Positions 12,415 through 23,219 of a stretch of 64,000 bases of DNA are shown piece by piece. Positions within the stretch are counted from its first letter, which is position 1. Each line of letters starts with the position of its first letter. Under the pieces are notes generated by a model. The model was not told where the DNA came from and did not search any database. It saw only the letters and a list, made by a program, of their open reading frames with translations. The position numbers and the translations under genes were made by a program. The stretch is from Rhipicephalus microplus (taxonomy: Eukaryota; Arthropoda; Arachnida; Ixodida; Ixodidae): NCBI RefSeq assembly GCF_043290135.1, contig NC_134710.1, positions 138,034,155 through 138,098,154 of the forward strand. Reading direction: 5' to 3'.

Positions 12415-14506
12415 TAGTAGTGCCAGGTTTCATGTTCTCTTTTAAAGGCAGAGTGTGTTTGTGTTTGCCTATGTGTTTCAAGTGGCCTGACTATAGGGTG
12501 AAATGTATGAAGCCTTTAGGAAAACTATATCAGTATCTAGCATCTCAGCCTGACATTTAAATGTTCCCCAAATTCAACTTGAAATGAGGCAGTTAGATGC
12601 ACAAGTCAATGTTACTCATAATATGGCAAATTGGCATAGGTTTCTCCGAATGTCACTCACAAGCATAAAGAGATGTAGATGTACTGGAAAAAGTGCTAGA
12701 AACTTTCAACATGTATGCAGCAACATGTGCAGCAACTTCTTTTTTCATTTTATGCTTGTGGAGTTGCAGTTCATTTCACACTTTAGTGCATGCAGCTGAA
12801 AAGTTTATATTCAATTTTATTTTTGACAGAGGATCAAGCCATAAACATATTTAAATTTTATGTATAAGTATGCCTCTTGAAGATATTGTGGATATTCTGT
12901 TCAAATTTAGAAACTTGCAATTTTATTCACTTCAGCTTTGTCTTAACAATTTTGCATGAGAAGGTCTACATTCATTTAGTATGCGAGAATTTTTTTTGCA
13001 ATATTATGTATTTGCCGCAATATCACAATCAATAATTCATCAATAAATCAATCGATCGAGCTTTATTTTGATCAACAGAATAATGAAAATACGAAGATTA
13101 TTTGACCCGATAGCCTAAAGTGGCTAGTGGCTTGTCCAGTACAGTGTGCAACAAGGAATGTACAGGACAGCCTAGGGAAGAAACAGAAACGATCACATTA
13201 ATACTCGCAATACACGTACTATCATGAGAAGTATGAGTTCGAACACGCGAGCGCGTGTCAAGTAGCCTCGAACACTACTCGGCTGATTTGCAGTGGCCGC
13301 TGTTGGAAACAAAGTGGAAAAGATTCCGTACTTCCGCTAGCTGTTGACACTCTCGCCGTGGTATCGTTGCTGCAAAGCGGGAGCTTGTCAGTGACCGCTA
13401 GAAGTGATATGACTTCACTTCAATGCACCCAGCTCGACGCAGTGACCCATCAGGGTATGTAGCAGCCGAGATATCGCTTGTGACGTACCTTACCATTATG
13501 CACAGGCCATGCTTGTGCTATATCTAGGTGATGCTGGTTGGAGGTATTGATATTCCTGTTCTATTTTAGGGGCTAAGCTCCTCTTAGTCTTACCTTGTCA
13601 TGCGTCATGCGTAACGGAAAGGAGAGACGAGAAAAAAAAAATTAAGAAGGCAGTATCTCCTGAACAGTATAATAGACAGCACTGTCCCAAAGAAGTGCAT
13701 ACAAACTGCAGTTGAGTGAGGATATCCTAGATGGTGCTGTACTGCTACTCTCCAATTGGCTGCTGCAAAGGCTGTGCCTCGGTGCGCGGAGAACGAGTGC
13801 CTCTCTCAGTCTCCTGGATAGTCGCTGTACGTGGCGGATCGTTGGTGGGGCATAGACGAAGCAGAGCAGCGGGCGCGTTTAAGACGCTCGGCTTTTTTGG
13901 TTCGAGTCTCGTTCGTGTTAACCGCGCGCCATCTGCATTCTCGAACGCGATCGGACGCATGGACGCATGCACAGACGGACACACGGATGGCTGGACAGAC
14001 AGACGCTTCGCCCCATTCATCATCATTCACTCCATTTATACGCTGTGATTTTTAAAAATTTGTTTTTGTCTATATTCTTTTTTTTGCGTTACCATTCCTC
14101 GTAGCCGATGCCACGCACTCGGCAGCCCTTTGGCAGCAACACTCTAGCGAAACAGGAGGGCTGACAGTAAGCGGAAGAGCGTCTCTCCTTTCCCCTCATC
14201 TTTCAGCAGTGCCATCCACGTGTCACGCCATCTCGGTTTTGAGGCTATTTGGGATGTGCTAGTGTGTTTCAGCTCACATTGCTCACGATAGTACATATGG
14301 GTTTTCTCTTACAAATATGCATGCTTATTAGCTTGTAACCTGGAAGGGGGAGGGAGCTGAAATCTCCATATGGATGAATTAAGAGTTGCTGTAGATTACA
14401 GCAGCTAAGTTGGCATATAACATAATTTATTGTTTTGGAACGCTGATATATTGAAGTTACTTATCTGTGTTTTGTTTCTTTTCTGTATAATTTATACACT
14501 TTGCAG
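12415..14506. other. upstream sequence with no recognised exon
   Basis: 13024-13170 (TCAATCGATCGAGCTTTATT and following) looks like the reverse complement of a retroelement 3' end with an AATAAAG-like signal, but no coding part is visible. 13950-13995 is built from GACG/GACA-type short units followed by CGCTTCGCCCCATTCATC. The exon that should precede 14507 was not found. Confidence 0.4.
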
Positions 14507-14607
14507 TGGTCCGGACACTCACAGGTCACAAGGGAAATGTTCGGTGCATGGATTTTCACCCTCATGCAGAATTTGTCGCATCAGGGTCAATGGATACTAC
14601 TATAAAA
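14507..14607 (+). CDS. KATNB1: KATNB1 exon a (WD40 repeat, first exon seen in window)
   Basis: The exon follows TTTGCAG and ends before GTATGT. It starts with two bases of a split codon, then 33 codons reading [18 protein letters not shown] and ending SMDTTIK, in phase 0. It corresponds to the vertebrate segment starting near residue 95 (ILRTLMGH). The codon that spans its 5' border requires an upstream exon, which I could not find in the preceding 14.5 kb. Confidence 0.93.
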
Positions 14608-17168
14608 GTATGTATAAGCCTTCACTTTCTCCACCTAATACAGGGAATGAATCTTTTACACTGCTAGCCAGCATCCCTGCTAAGTTTTATTCTTTTTTTT
14701 TTGTTGCACTAAGTACTGCATTCATTACAGTGGCAAATGCCTGATGTTTTATGTAACTCATGGCCCTGTTGGAGCTTAACACTTTAGGGCTCAACTTTAT
14801 CATCGGAAAAATGTAAAAGGCCACGACACGGGACAAATAAGGGAGCACAGGACAGAGCACTCCTGTTGACATGATCACATCATCATGTCTCAGGTAAAAA
14901 AAAATGTGCCATCAGCATGAGTTTAAGGGACCCTGAAACTTTTTTTGAATTTCTGTCAGTATTTAGACTAAAGCATCATGAAATTATTCACACCACAAAT
15001 TTAATGATGCGCTGTGTACCAAGACATTAACGGACAATTTTACCTATATCTTCCTTCTCACCCCTGCCTTATCTTTTGAACTCATAAACACTGGCATCCC
15101 AGCGATTGCAGTGCTCTCATGTAGTGATGTTCCGTGCAGAAAATTTTATCTTTTTCGGGGAATTTTCACCTGTCATTTTGAGCCAAAGGAAAAAAGAAAA
15201 TCTCTGTGATATTGCAGAGACTTTCAGGAATGGATAAATTCTCCCCTGACGACCGATAATTAGCAGTCATAGTGCCCCTTCGCCTGCTGTGATCGGTTCT
15301 GAGGTATGCACCACAGAAGCATAAACCTAGAGATTTGTTTCCGATATTTACCCGGAGCGATTTCTAGCTCACTAGTGGTGTTGAGCCTGAAGCCCAAAAT
15401 GGGCAGTGTGCTGACAGGGTATGAATCGCTAAAAACATGCTTTTGTTGTGTGGCCATGAAAGAGCTAGTCATGATTTAAAAAGTAGCCAGTATATAATTA
15501 TAGTATATGTGTGGATGTATGGGGGCACATATTAGCGCTGTTGTGCAGGGAAGTTTGCTGGGAATTCCGTCAACGTCTGCGGGGAAAAATGCCCAAAATG
15601 GGGAGTTTTCATGTCTCTGAATAGGGATTCTTCGGCGTTGTGCAATCGATGGTTCCAGCTTTGCCCAGTCACGCCCTCGGAGATTACACGCCTACATGTT
15701 GCATGCAATCACGGAGGCCATAACCTTGTGCGCCCGACAGCACGCACGTCGTCTAACAACCGAGATTAAGACCGTGTAGTGGTTGATATCTGCTCCAACA
15801 GGGGCCGGCACTCTATCAGCTGGTCTTAAATGATACTCCTGTGCGGCGTCAACCTGCAAAGGCATGTGAACAAGCAAAAAGAATTCAAGAATGATCATCG
15901 ATAAGCATAAACTCGGGCAATGTGGGTGTGTCTTCAGTGGTCAAGGTACAGTGGCAGACACATCGTAGCGATTCCGCTCGCTGGATGCCTCATAAACATT
16001 GCAAAATGTGGCAGCTTTACAGGCCACCGATCGCTAGATATGCGGTACACAATACAGCTAGGGCAATTTATTGTGTTTAAGAGAAGAAGAAACCTTGAGA
16101 GAAACACTTGTTGCTCAGCTCCCATCCACATGGAGTGCATATCCTAAACAGATGACTCTCTGCCCACAGGAGGTTCCGTGACGTGTATCGTGGGATATCC
16201 ACTGAGTCCGGTCAGCAAGTGCTACGCGTATGGGAGCATTTCTATGTGTAAAAGGCGCAAGAAGTTCAAAACTCATTTTGCTGATCAGCTGCGGTCTGCC
16301 ACCATTCACATGCTTCACGTCATGTAATAAATTACATAGTTGATGTAGAGAGCTTAAATTGGTCTTCAAACAATTCTTAGGACTTGCTTTATCAGCTCAA
16401 TGTGTTTATGAAATCGTCAAAACCGTTTCTGGGTCACTTCAAGACATGAAGGGGAAAACTGATAAGAATGCCTGTACACATACTTGCAGGCCAGTGAGAC
16501 GTGAAATCACTCTTTAGCCATTTTCTAGGCATAGAGGTATTTCAAATAAATATCTTGGAATCTTCGAAAGGTAGTCCTAATGGACACAGACGAAAGGAAG
16601 GCACACTAGCACGCAGACGAATGCGCTTTTGTCTGTGTGTCAGTGCGCCTTCCTTTTGTTTGTGTCCATTGGCACTACCTTTCCAAGTATGAATTTCCAA
16701 CTTGCCCAAAAATCAGCAGTCTCAGAATCTGACCTTAGTGATTGCTGAAAATTTGGGTCAAGAAGTGGAACAAATAAAACAGTTTCAGAATAGTTTGAGA
16801 TGATGTAATGCTAATGGGAATGACACAGAAGTCTGCTTTACATCTTGAATGGTTCCTACGTAGTTTGAGAACAGGTTTGCATTTTTTTCCTTTTTTTGTA
16901 GCTTCCTTAATTTTTTCTGTTAACCTGTAGAGAATATTGACTTCAATGAGTACCGGTTCTGTCTTCATGTAATGTAGGTCTTGACAGGATTTCTAAAGGA
17001 CCGTAATGCTAGCTAATCCATATCAATGTAGTCGCTGATTTTTACCAGTAGTGATGCAAGATGCCATTAAAATATATGGCATTTATGGGAAGTTTGACTA
17101 AATATGTTTTAAATTACAATATGGATTTTCATTAATAGCTTTTTTAAATTCTCCTTTTCCTCTTCCAG
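14608..17168 (+). other. KATNB1 intron between exons a and b
   Basis: A 2.56-kb intron with GTATGT...TTCCAG borders. It contains the hairpin at 16566-16684. At 14923 there is a TTAAGGGACCCTGAAAC sequence that looks like one end of a TTAA-type element, but I found no partner end. Confidence 0.85.
16566..16684. repeat. 119-bp near-palindrome (hairpin)
   Basis: The left arm starting GAAAGGTAGTCCTAATGGAC is matched by the reverse complement of the right arm ending TCCATTGGCACTACCTTTCC. The arms are about 55 bp with roughly ten mismatches and a loop near 16621-16628. It could be a small palindromic MITE. A foldback RNA would form in the KATNB1 pre-mRNA. Confidence 0.9.
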
Positions 17169-17210
17169 CTTTGGGACACAAGAAAAAAGGGATGTATATA
17201 CACTTACAAG
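17169..17210 (+). CDS. KATNB1: KATNB1 exon b (14-codon mini-exon)
   Basis: A 42-base exon between TCTTCCAG and GTAGGC. It reads LWDTRKKGCIYTYK and finishes the WD motif begun in the previous exon. A short exon of this kind (LWDIRRKG...) is also present in vertebrate KATNB1. Phase 0 to phase 0. Confidence 0.93.
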
Positions 17211-17311
17211 GTAGGCCTTATTATGTAATGCAATTTATGCATGACATTTGTTACAAGTATTATATATGGATTTGTGTGTGTGCAATATGACGTGCATGTG
17301 TAGTCAAACAG

Positions 17312-17692
17312 ATAAACAAAAAAAAAAACACCAGGCCTGCGTGGAACGCACAGCACAGTCACAGTGAAAGCTAGAAGAGTGGCCTTTCAGCGCCTTTTCT
17401 AAACACTCGTTGGGTAACTGCTGCAAGCACGCTTGCTGGGTATCCACTGCACCATAAATAATTATAAATTTTGTGTAGTAGGCCAGCATTCACTTTGCTA
17501 TCCTTCGTCATTCTTTGGAGAAGCTCGGTATCCGCTACACACTTGTTGGAAATTTTTCTGCAATTTTTTTATGCAGTGGCTGAAGATGAAGGAATATGTG
17601 AAGTGGGTTTGCGCCTCAGTTAATAGGTGATCAAGAACAAGTTTTTTAATTGGCTGAAGCATTGGACAACCCAATTGTCAAGCGATTCGCAT
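17312..17692 (-). repeat. dispersed repeat family, copy B (inverted relative to copy A)
   Basis: The reverse complement matches 10889-11264 along its full length, including GCTTGCAGCAGTTACCCAAC and TTTAGAAAAGGCGCTGAAAG. The copies differ enough to be old insertions. Confidence 0.85.
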
Positions 17693-17768
17693 CGTGTGAT
17701 GCCTGGCTGTTCCTTTGATGTTCTAAAACGCTTTATTACTCATATTAATGCAATTCCTTTTCCTCTGC

Positions 17769-18507
17769 TTAAAGGGACATTAAAGTAAAATAACAATTTA
17801 CATCAGAGTGAAAGCTCAATGTATGATAACATCTAAAATGACAATATTATCAACACCAGTGTCCTATTTACTGAAAAATTAAGGTAAATGCACAAAAACA
17901 CAAGCGCCGCAATAGGACATTTTCAAAATGATCCCAATGACATCAGACGAACCGCCTACAATTAATCACTAGTAATCGATCTAACTGCACTCAATAAAGA
18001 ACCTTCCGTGCGTCAAGAGACACGATAAAATGCCGCTTGTTCATTACTGTTTGATTCATGGAAAAAAGAACCGCCAGACGTTACTATGGGGAATGGTGAG
18101 AGTGGTTCAAAAATTCAATTTTCGCCTGGTTACACGGGACAGGTGGGTCTTCTAGCGGGCCGCAGTTGAAACAAAAGCGTCTGAAACAAAAGCGTCTGAA
18201 ACCTCGAAGTTAATGGCGGGAAATTGATCAATGGCCGTTGTTGCTGCTGTGGCTCTCGCTGCTTTAGGTCTGCTGCTACTAGTGCAGTAAAGCCAGGCAA
18301 CGTGCACGGCAACAGTGACGTGAGTTGGTCCGGTCGGTCTGCTTCTTGAGGTGGGTAATTTGAAGTGCGCTCTCGATGCAGAGCACTGAAACATGATTTT
18401 ATTTCAAAATAGGCCCTTGCTTGGCACAAAAGTAACACTGCGAGGTTTCTGGACCACCATTTCAACATTCAACGGCGACTTAATAGTTGACTTTAGTGTC
18501 CTTTTAA
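17769..18507. mobile_element. TTAA-flanked MITE with terminal inverted repeats
   Basis: The left end TTAAAGGGACATTAAAGTAA and the right end TTGACTTTAGTGTCCTTTTAA are inverted matches over about 20 bp. TTAA at both outer edges suggests a TTAA target duplication, as for piggyBac-type elements (inference). The 739-bp interior has no transposase. A second piece of the same family lies at 35768-35866 in the opposite orientation. Confidence 0.85.
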
Positions 18508-18524
18508 GGCCAGTTTAGAATAGA

Positions 18525-18716
18525 GTTCCAAGCACTGGCGTTACTCACTGGTAGAATACTGGGCTGGCATGCAGCGTACCCGGGTTCGAATCCTATTGTA
18601 TCATTGGTGTTTTTACTTGCCGTGTTTTTTTTTTTCTTCGTGCTTATAGACACCAGCGGTAGCCGCGGTGACGGCTCGTAACCCATGTTCTGATCTCATA
18701 ACCGCTTTCACTGCAA
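18525..18716 (+). mobile_element. second tRNA-derived SINE family, copy 2
   Basis: tRNA-like head with A-box-like TTACTCACTGGTAGAA at 18541 and B box GGTTCGAATCC at 18582-18592. A body with TGTATCATTGGTGTTT follows, and it ends ATAACCGCTTTCACTGCAAAA. The same blocks in the same order are found on the minus strand at 10320-10590. It starts 18 bp after the MITE ends. Confidence 0.78.
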
Positions 18717-19169
18717 AATCATGTATGAACACACACACGTGCATGTGTGCACACAGGGCGTGTGAAGAAATGAGTCTTATATTTGAAAAATCACAGAAAG
18801 GAGGCATCCCCGAGCTATTTGCAGCATTCCCATTACCATGGCAGAAGGCATCTTCACATGCATAAAACAATAATACTGCATAAATTATAAATATTAGTAC
18901 AAATAACTTTTCAACCAGTGGAAATAAGCAGTCTAATCAAATGGGCCAATTTAAGTTTAAATGGGCCATTTAAGTCCACAGTCTTTTCGAAATTTCTGGT
19001 AGGCGGCCATTGGCAGGGGGATGAAGTCTGGCTAATTTAGCAGGTGAAACTGAAACTGACGCACCAAACAGCGTGTCTGCCATTAACTTCGGAAACTCCT
19101 GCAATGACAGCATCGGGGGAGTAGGATGAACGAGCGCTTATAAGAAACAGGAAAGCGCTGCCATGAAAA

Positions 19170-19171
<2 letters not shown>

Positions 19172-19222
<51 letters not shown>

Positions 19223-19271
19223 CGCGCGCGCGCGCGTGTGCGTGCGTGCGTGTGTGCGCGTGTGTGCGTGC

Positions 19272-19315
<44 letters not shown>

Positions 19316-19317
19316 GG
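19172..19317. repeat. microsatellite (GT)n with GC interruptions, then (GA)n
   Basis: GT and GC dinucleotides run to 19294, followed directly by GA units to 19317. The open frames made of CysVal/ArgAla or HisThr are artefacts of this array. Confidence 0.98.
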
Positions 19318-19489
19318 GGATGGAGAGAGGGAAAGAAGTGTATACTTAAGGGCTCGTGTTTCCGCATTTTGACGCTATAATAATGAAATCTAACAGAAAA
19401 AGATGCCAAGGAAAGTATAGGGGAAGTTATTAGACCGAATTGTAATGTAAATATGAAGAAAGAAAAGTGGGTGAAAGATAACTTGCCGT

Positions 19490-19561
<72 letters not shown>
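19490..19561. repeat. microsatellite (CA)n-(TA)n
   Basis: CA units at 19490-19515 followed by TA units to 19561, which directly abut the target duplication of the truncated SINE. Confidence 0.98.
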
Positions 19562-19563
<2 letters not shown>

Positions 19564-19573
19564 GTGTTAAAAA

Positions 19574-19704
19574 ACGCCCGTGTACTCGGATTTGGGTGCA
19601 CGTTAAAGAACCCCAGGTGGTAGAAATTTCTGGAGCCCTCCACTACGGCGTCTCTCATAATCATATGGTGGTTTTGGGACGTTAAACCCCACATATCAAT
19701 CAAT
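19574..19704 (+). mobile_element. 5'-truncated Ruka-type SINE with 10-bp target duplication
   Basis: Only the 3' half is present, from CGCCCGTGTACTCGGATTTG to CACATATCAATCAAT. AATGTGTTAA at 19561-19570 is repeated exactly at 19705-19714. The insertion is therefore intact as inserted, and the 5' truncation arose during retrotransposition. It sits at the edge of the TA array. Confidence 0.93.
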
Positions 19705-20394
19705 AATGTGTTAATTATACTTGTGCTTAGTGGCTTAGCAAGGTGTGCTTGAAAATCTGCGACAGGCAACTGCTCCAAAATACTGATTAGCTGCCCCAAA
19801 ACAAGGTTTTAGCCACTCCAGTTTGCATCAAAATGGCTTCAACTGGTCACATCACTGAGTTATGCATCATGTAATTTACTCCAACGTGTACTACTGCATT
19901 GCAAGACAAGATAACTCATAATTAGTGCATGCAAGGTGTCACAGATCTTTAGTTATTACTACCGAACAAGTGGAACGAAGTGTTTGTGCATTTGTGACTA
20001 AAACGTAGTTGCAAAGAGAGTGTCACTGATCATAACTGCACTGCTTACGTTGCCTCATAGTGCTGCCTGCTTAGTATGAAGCAGAACCCAGTAGTGTTGA
20101 ATTGAAGAGGCATAAAAACTAGCTTAGTGATGAATGATTGAGTCAAATATGCATGTTGCGATCACTCATTTCATAGTTTATTTACTCGAGCTTGATCTTT
20201 GTACTGATTGTGTCCACTTACTCATATAAAACTAATGTAGAATGCTTGGTGATATGCAGTGTTTATTTTTTACTGATGTTTAATGGCTGTATAGTAAGAC
20301 CACATGGCTGCTTAGTGGATTCTTTTTTGAGTTTTATTTAGGCGTGCTTCTGCACTAACATTTTTTCTCTCTTGCATTTGATTGTCCTATGCAG

Positions 20395-20478
20395 GGTCAC
20401 AACAAATGCGTGAATAGCCTCAAGTTTAGTCCTGATGGGCGATGGATTGCATCAGGGAGTGAAGATGGCAGTGTTAAG
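20395..20478 (+). CDS. KATNB1: KATNB1 exon c (WD40 repeat)
   Basis: An 84-base exon (28 codons) between TATGCAG and GTATGC. It reads GHNKCVNSLKFSPDGRWIAS and ends GSEDGSVK, which is a complete WD40 blade core without its WD. The WD is supplied by the next exon. Phase 0 on both sides. Confidence 0.94.
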
Positions 20479-22176
20479 GTATGCTGCTATCGCATAACCA
20501 CTTTCTGATCTTGTCACACCTACATACTCATCTTATGAAGACATTTTATGGCTTTGATACACGACTGCCAAATCCATTTACTTATGTCCAAATATCTAAT
20601 TATATTTAAAAGCTTGCTAGGAATAAAGGAGAAAACTTACTTTGAGTCTGTGACCCTTTTTTCTTCTTCCAGAAATAAGAGGGCAAGACAAGGGAGTGAC
20701 AGCAAATAGTTGTGCTTTGCAGCACATTCTCTAGTTATGGAATATTAAATTTTTCCAGTTTGTGTTTGTGGTCCTATCATCTGCAGTGTGTAGAACTCTT
20801 AACCTGTCATCTTTTGACCTGGGTGTTTAGATTCAAGTGCATTAAGTCATTTAGTTACCATAAATGGCTGAGGATTAAGATGACAAAGCTGGCAATGAAT
20901 CAGCAGCTTATTTTTTGTGTGTGTGTAAGATAACTCTTTTTTTACCTTCTAAAGTTACTCAAAACTTGGTTTAACTGGAAAGTTGGCGTTTAGGGCCACT
21001 CACCAGGTTTGACAATTTTGAGCTGGCAAACGCAATGCGTAGACGAGGTGTTCATGATCACGTCTGCCAAAATTTGCAACGTTACGCGCCACGGAAATGG
21101 GTCAAATTTCGAGATGAACGCTGCTCCCCCTCCCTTCTGGCGGCGTGCTCCTAGAGAATGAGGGCATGACGTGTGCGTATGTATGGCCGTACGTACACGG
21201 CAATGCAGTGACGTTGGTTCTCTACGGAGACGACTCTGCTCTAACGTTGCAAACAGTGGCACGTGACATGGCGAAAATAATTTAACACAGCATGCGTATT
21301 TTATGTAATTTGTTGCTTGAAGACATTAATAAAGCTCTTGAGAAATAATGAGAGGTAATAAGAGAATGTGAGCATCTTTTTTCTATTTTTCTCCCGTGAA
21401 TTGCAACGAGCTGCGAGGCTAATGTGTCCGAGTTTCGCATGCGTTTGTGTACCCATGGTCAGTGCGTCAAGCAGACGACTGCCGCGGAACGCTCCTACGC
21501 GTTCACGCACTCCTTGTGCTCATCTTTTCTACCGCGTCTAAGCCAGCGTTTCAAAACAATCTCGCAGAAAGAGGCAAAAGACCACAAAATAGCGCTGTTC
21601 AACAAAGCAACGCTGCTCGCGTGCTCGGCGATTGAACTTGTGTAGGCACGTCATGCGCACGTCACCTCATGGTCAGATGCTGAAGAGGGTGGGGAAGAAA
21701 TTTGGTTTACGAAGGCTACGCGGAGGTGTGGCAAGGGTTTCGAGTTTGGCTCCTCTCATCCTCGTTTCGCGCCGCTTCAAAAAACCCGTTTTCTTCGCTC
21801 GTGATGAACCGATTAAAAAAAATTTTTGTGACAAAATGTTGCTTATCGAAGACCCAACAACTTCAACTGTCGAACCAAAATTTGGTAGGGGGCCTGGTGA
21901 GTGGCACTTTTAAGAAGTTGCAAAGTTGCATGCTTCATTGGATAGATAAGTGAGGCCACGAAAGAGCAGGCAGTCTCGTCGAACACAATAATACCTTTGC
22001 CTCCACATTTTGACTTCTAATATAAATGCCACATTTAGCAATTTATGTGTTGCATCGTTATTTACTCTTTGGCAGGTAAATATTGTAATTCTTAGACAGG
22101 AGTGTGAAGAGTTTATACTTATAAAAAAAAACTTATTTCTAGACCTGTATCACTGATTATGAATTTGTCTATGCAG
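20479..22176 (+). other. KATNB1 intron between exons c and d
   Basis: A 1.70-kb intron with GTATGC...ATGCAG borders. More than half is the inverted-repeat element at 20991-21909. Confidence 0.88.
20991..21909. mobile_element. DNA element with terminal inverted repeats (AGGGCCACTCACCAGG type)
   Basis: The left end AGGGCCACTCACCAGGTTTG and the right end GGGGGCCTGGTGAGTGGCACT are inverted matches. The inner parts also pair loosely (ACAATTTTGAGC with CCAAAATTTGG). The interior is CpG-rich compared with the intron and has short open frames without transposase motifs. No clear target duplication, and the superfamily is unknown. Confidence 0.75.
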
Positions 22177-22364
22177 CTTTGGGACCTCCCTGCGGGCAAG
22201 ATGTTGTCAGAGTTTCGGGACCATTGTGGGCCTGTAAATGATGTAGATTTCCATCCAAATGAGTTTCTCCTGGCGAGTGGCAGCTCAGACAGCACAGTCA
22301 AGTTCTGGGACCTGGAGAATTTTAATCTTGTCTCATCTACTGAGAATGACTCTGGTGTTGTCAG
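22177..22364 (+). CDS. KATNB1: KATNB1 exon d (WD40 repeats)
   Basis: A 188-base exon between ATGCAG and GTACTG. It reads [20 protein letters not shown], then [20 protein letters not shown], and ends [19 protein letters not shown] plus two bases of an Arg codon completed by the next exon. The [13 protein letters not shown] stretch is highly typical of katanin p80. It ends just before the intron that holds the gypsy element. Confidence 0.95.
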
Positions 22365-22612
22365 GTACTGTAACATTCTATAGTGATCTTGTTCGAAAAC
22401 TATGAGCTTAAGCTCCAGCAAAAACGAGGTTATAGTGAAGTCAATTCCTGAAGAAGTAATAATTATACGGGGAACCTAGCACGACTTGACAAGTTCTTCA
22501 TCTGACCAGATTATCTTCTCTTTTTAGTGCTATGGTCACAGTTTCTCCCAGTGGCACTTGCCTAAAATACTGTCATTTGTTAGATTTTACTTAATCAAGT
22601 TTGATTGCATAT

Positions 22613-22769
22613 TGTGACGACGCGAGATTGATGAGCACACAAAGCACCTCAAACAAATACGATTTATCGATCGCAGGAAACAGACTGCAACGACTTCTTC
22701 GTATTTTGCCCTCGGCCAAGGACACTCGTGCTGCTTCGTTGTCCTCACCACTGGCACATATGCGCGGCA
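22613..22769 (-). repeat. 3' LTR of the gypsy element
   Basis: 157 bp. On the minus strand it starts TGCCGCGC and ends TCGTCACA, the canonical TG...CA. It aligns without gaps to 27886-28042 with six substitutions. Confidence 0.96.
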
Positions 22770-22783
22770 TTATTCCCCCTTTA
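22770..22783 (-). other. polypurine tract of the gypsy element
   Basis: On the minus strand AAAGGGGGAATAA lies directly before the 3' LTR, the expected site for plus-strand DNA priming. Confidence 0.8.
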
Positions 22784-22848
22784 AAAAAAAACATCGTCCC
22801 GATGTTAAACGTTTGAGAAGCAAGGCGAAACCAAAACTGCACAGTTAG

Positions 22849-23214
22849 TCACTGAAAGTAAGGCTTCATCCGAAGCACGTGGACAATTTCTGGTGAATGT
22901 CTGCGCCGCTTTGAACACTGCACGCCGTCGGCAACAACCTCGTAGTTGACGTCACTAATGCGTCGCAGAACCTTGTAGGGTCTGAAGTATCTTCGCAACA
23001 GCTTTTCGGAGAGCCCACGCTTACGAACAGGTGTCCAGACCCATACTTTGTCGTCCACGTTGTATATGACGGGTCTGTGCCGGAGATTGTAATACTTGGC
23101 ATCGTCGTCTTGCTGTTTGGTGATTCGCAACCTGGCAAGTTGTCTGGCTTCTTCTGCTAGCTGGGTAAACTCTTCGGCGTCTGTCTCATTGCCATCATTT
23201 TCATGAGGGAGCAT
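22849..23214 (-). pseudogene. gypsy integrase C-terminal part (separate frame)
   Basis: This frame carries the end of the integrase region: an acidic and Gln-rich segment, then NLRHRPVIYNVDDKVWVWTP and LLRRYFRPYKVLRRISDVNY, typical of the GPY/F-type C-terminal part of Ty3/gypsy integrases. It lies in a different frame from the catalytic core because of a shift near 23320, and it stops at 22849, about 80 bp before the 3' LTR. Confidence 0.88.
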
Positions 23215-23219
23215 TGCGT

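Larger units (their letters stand above)
17211..20394 (+). other. KATNB1 intron between exons b and c
   Basis: A 3.18-kb intron with GTAGGC...TGCAG borders. It holds the dispersed repeat copy B, a TTAA-type MITE, a second-family SINE, two compound microsatellites and a truncated Ruka SINE. Little of it looks unique. Confidence 0.85.

Noticed and set aside
13731..14055. Overlapping open frames on both strands
   Set aside because: They lie over short-unit GACG/GACA repeats and have no known domain.
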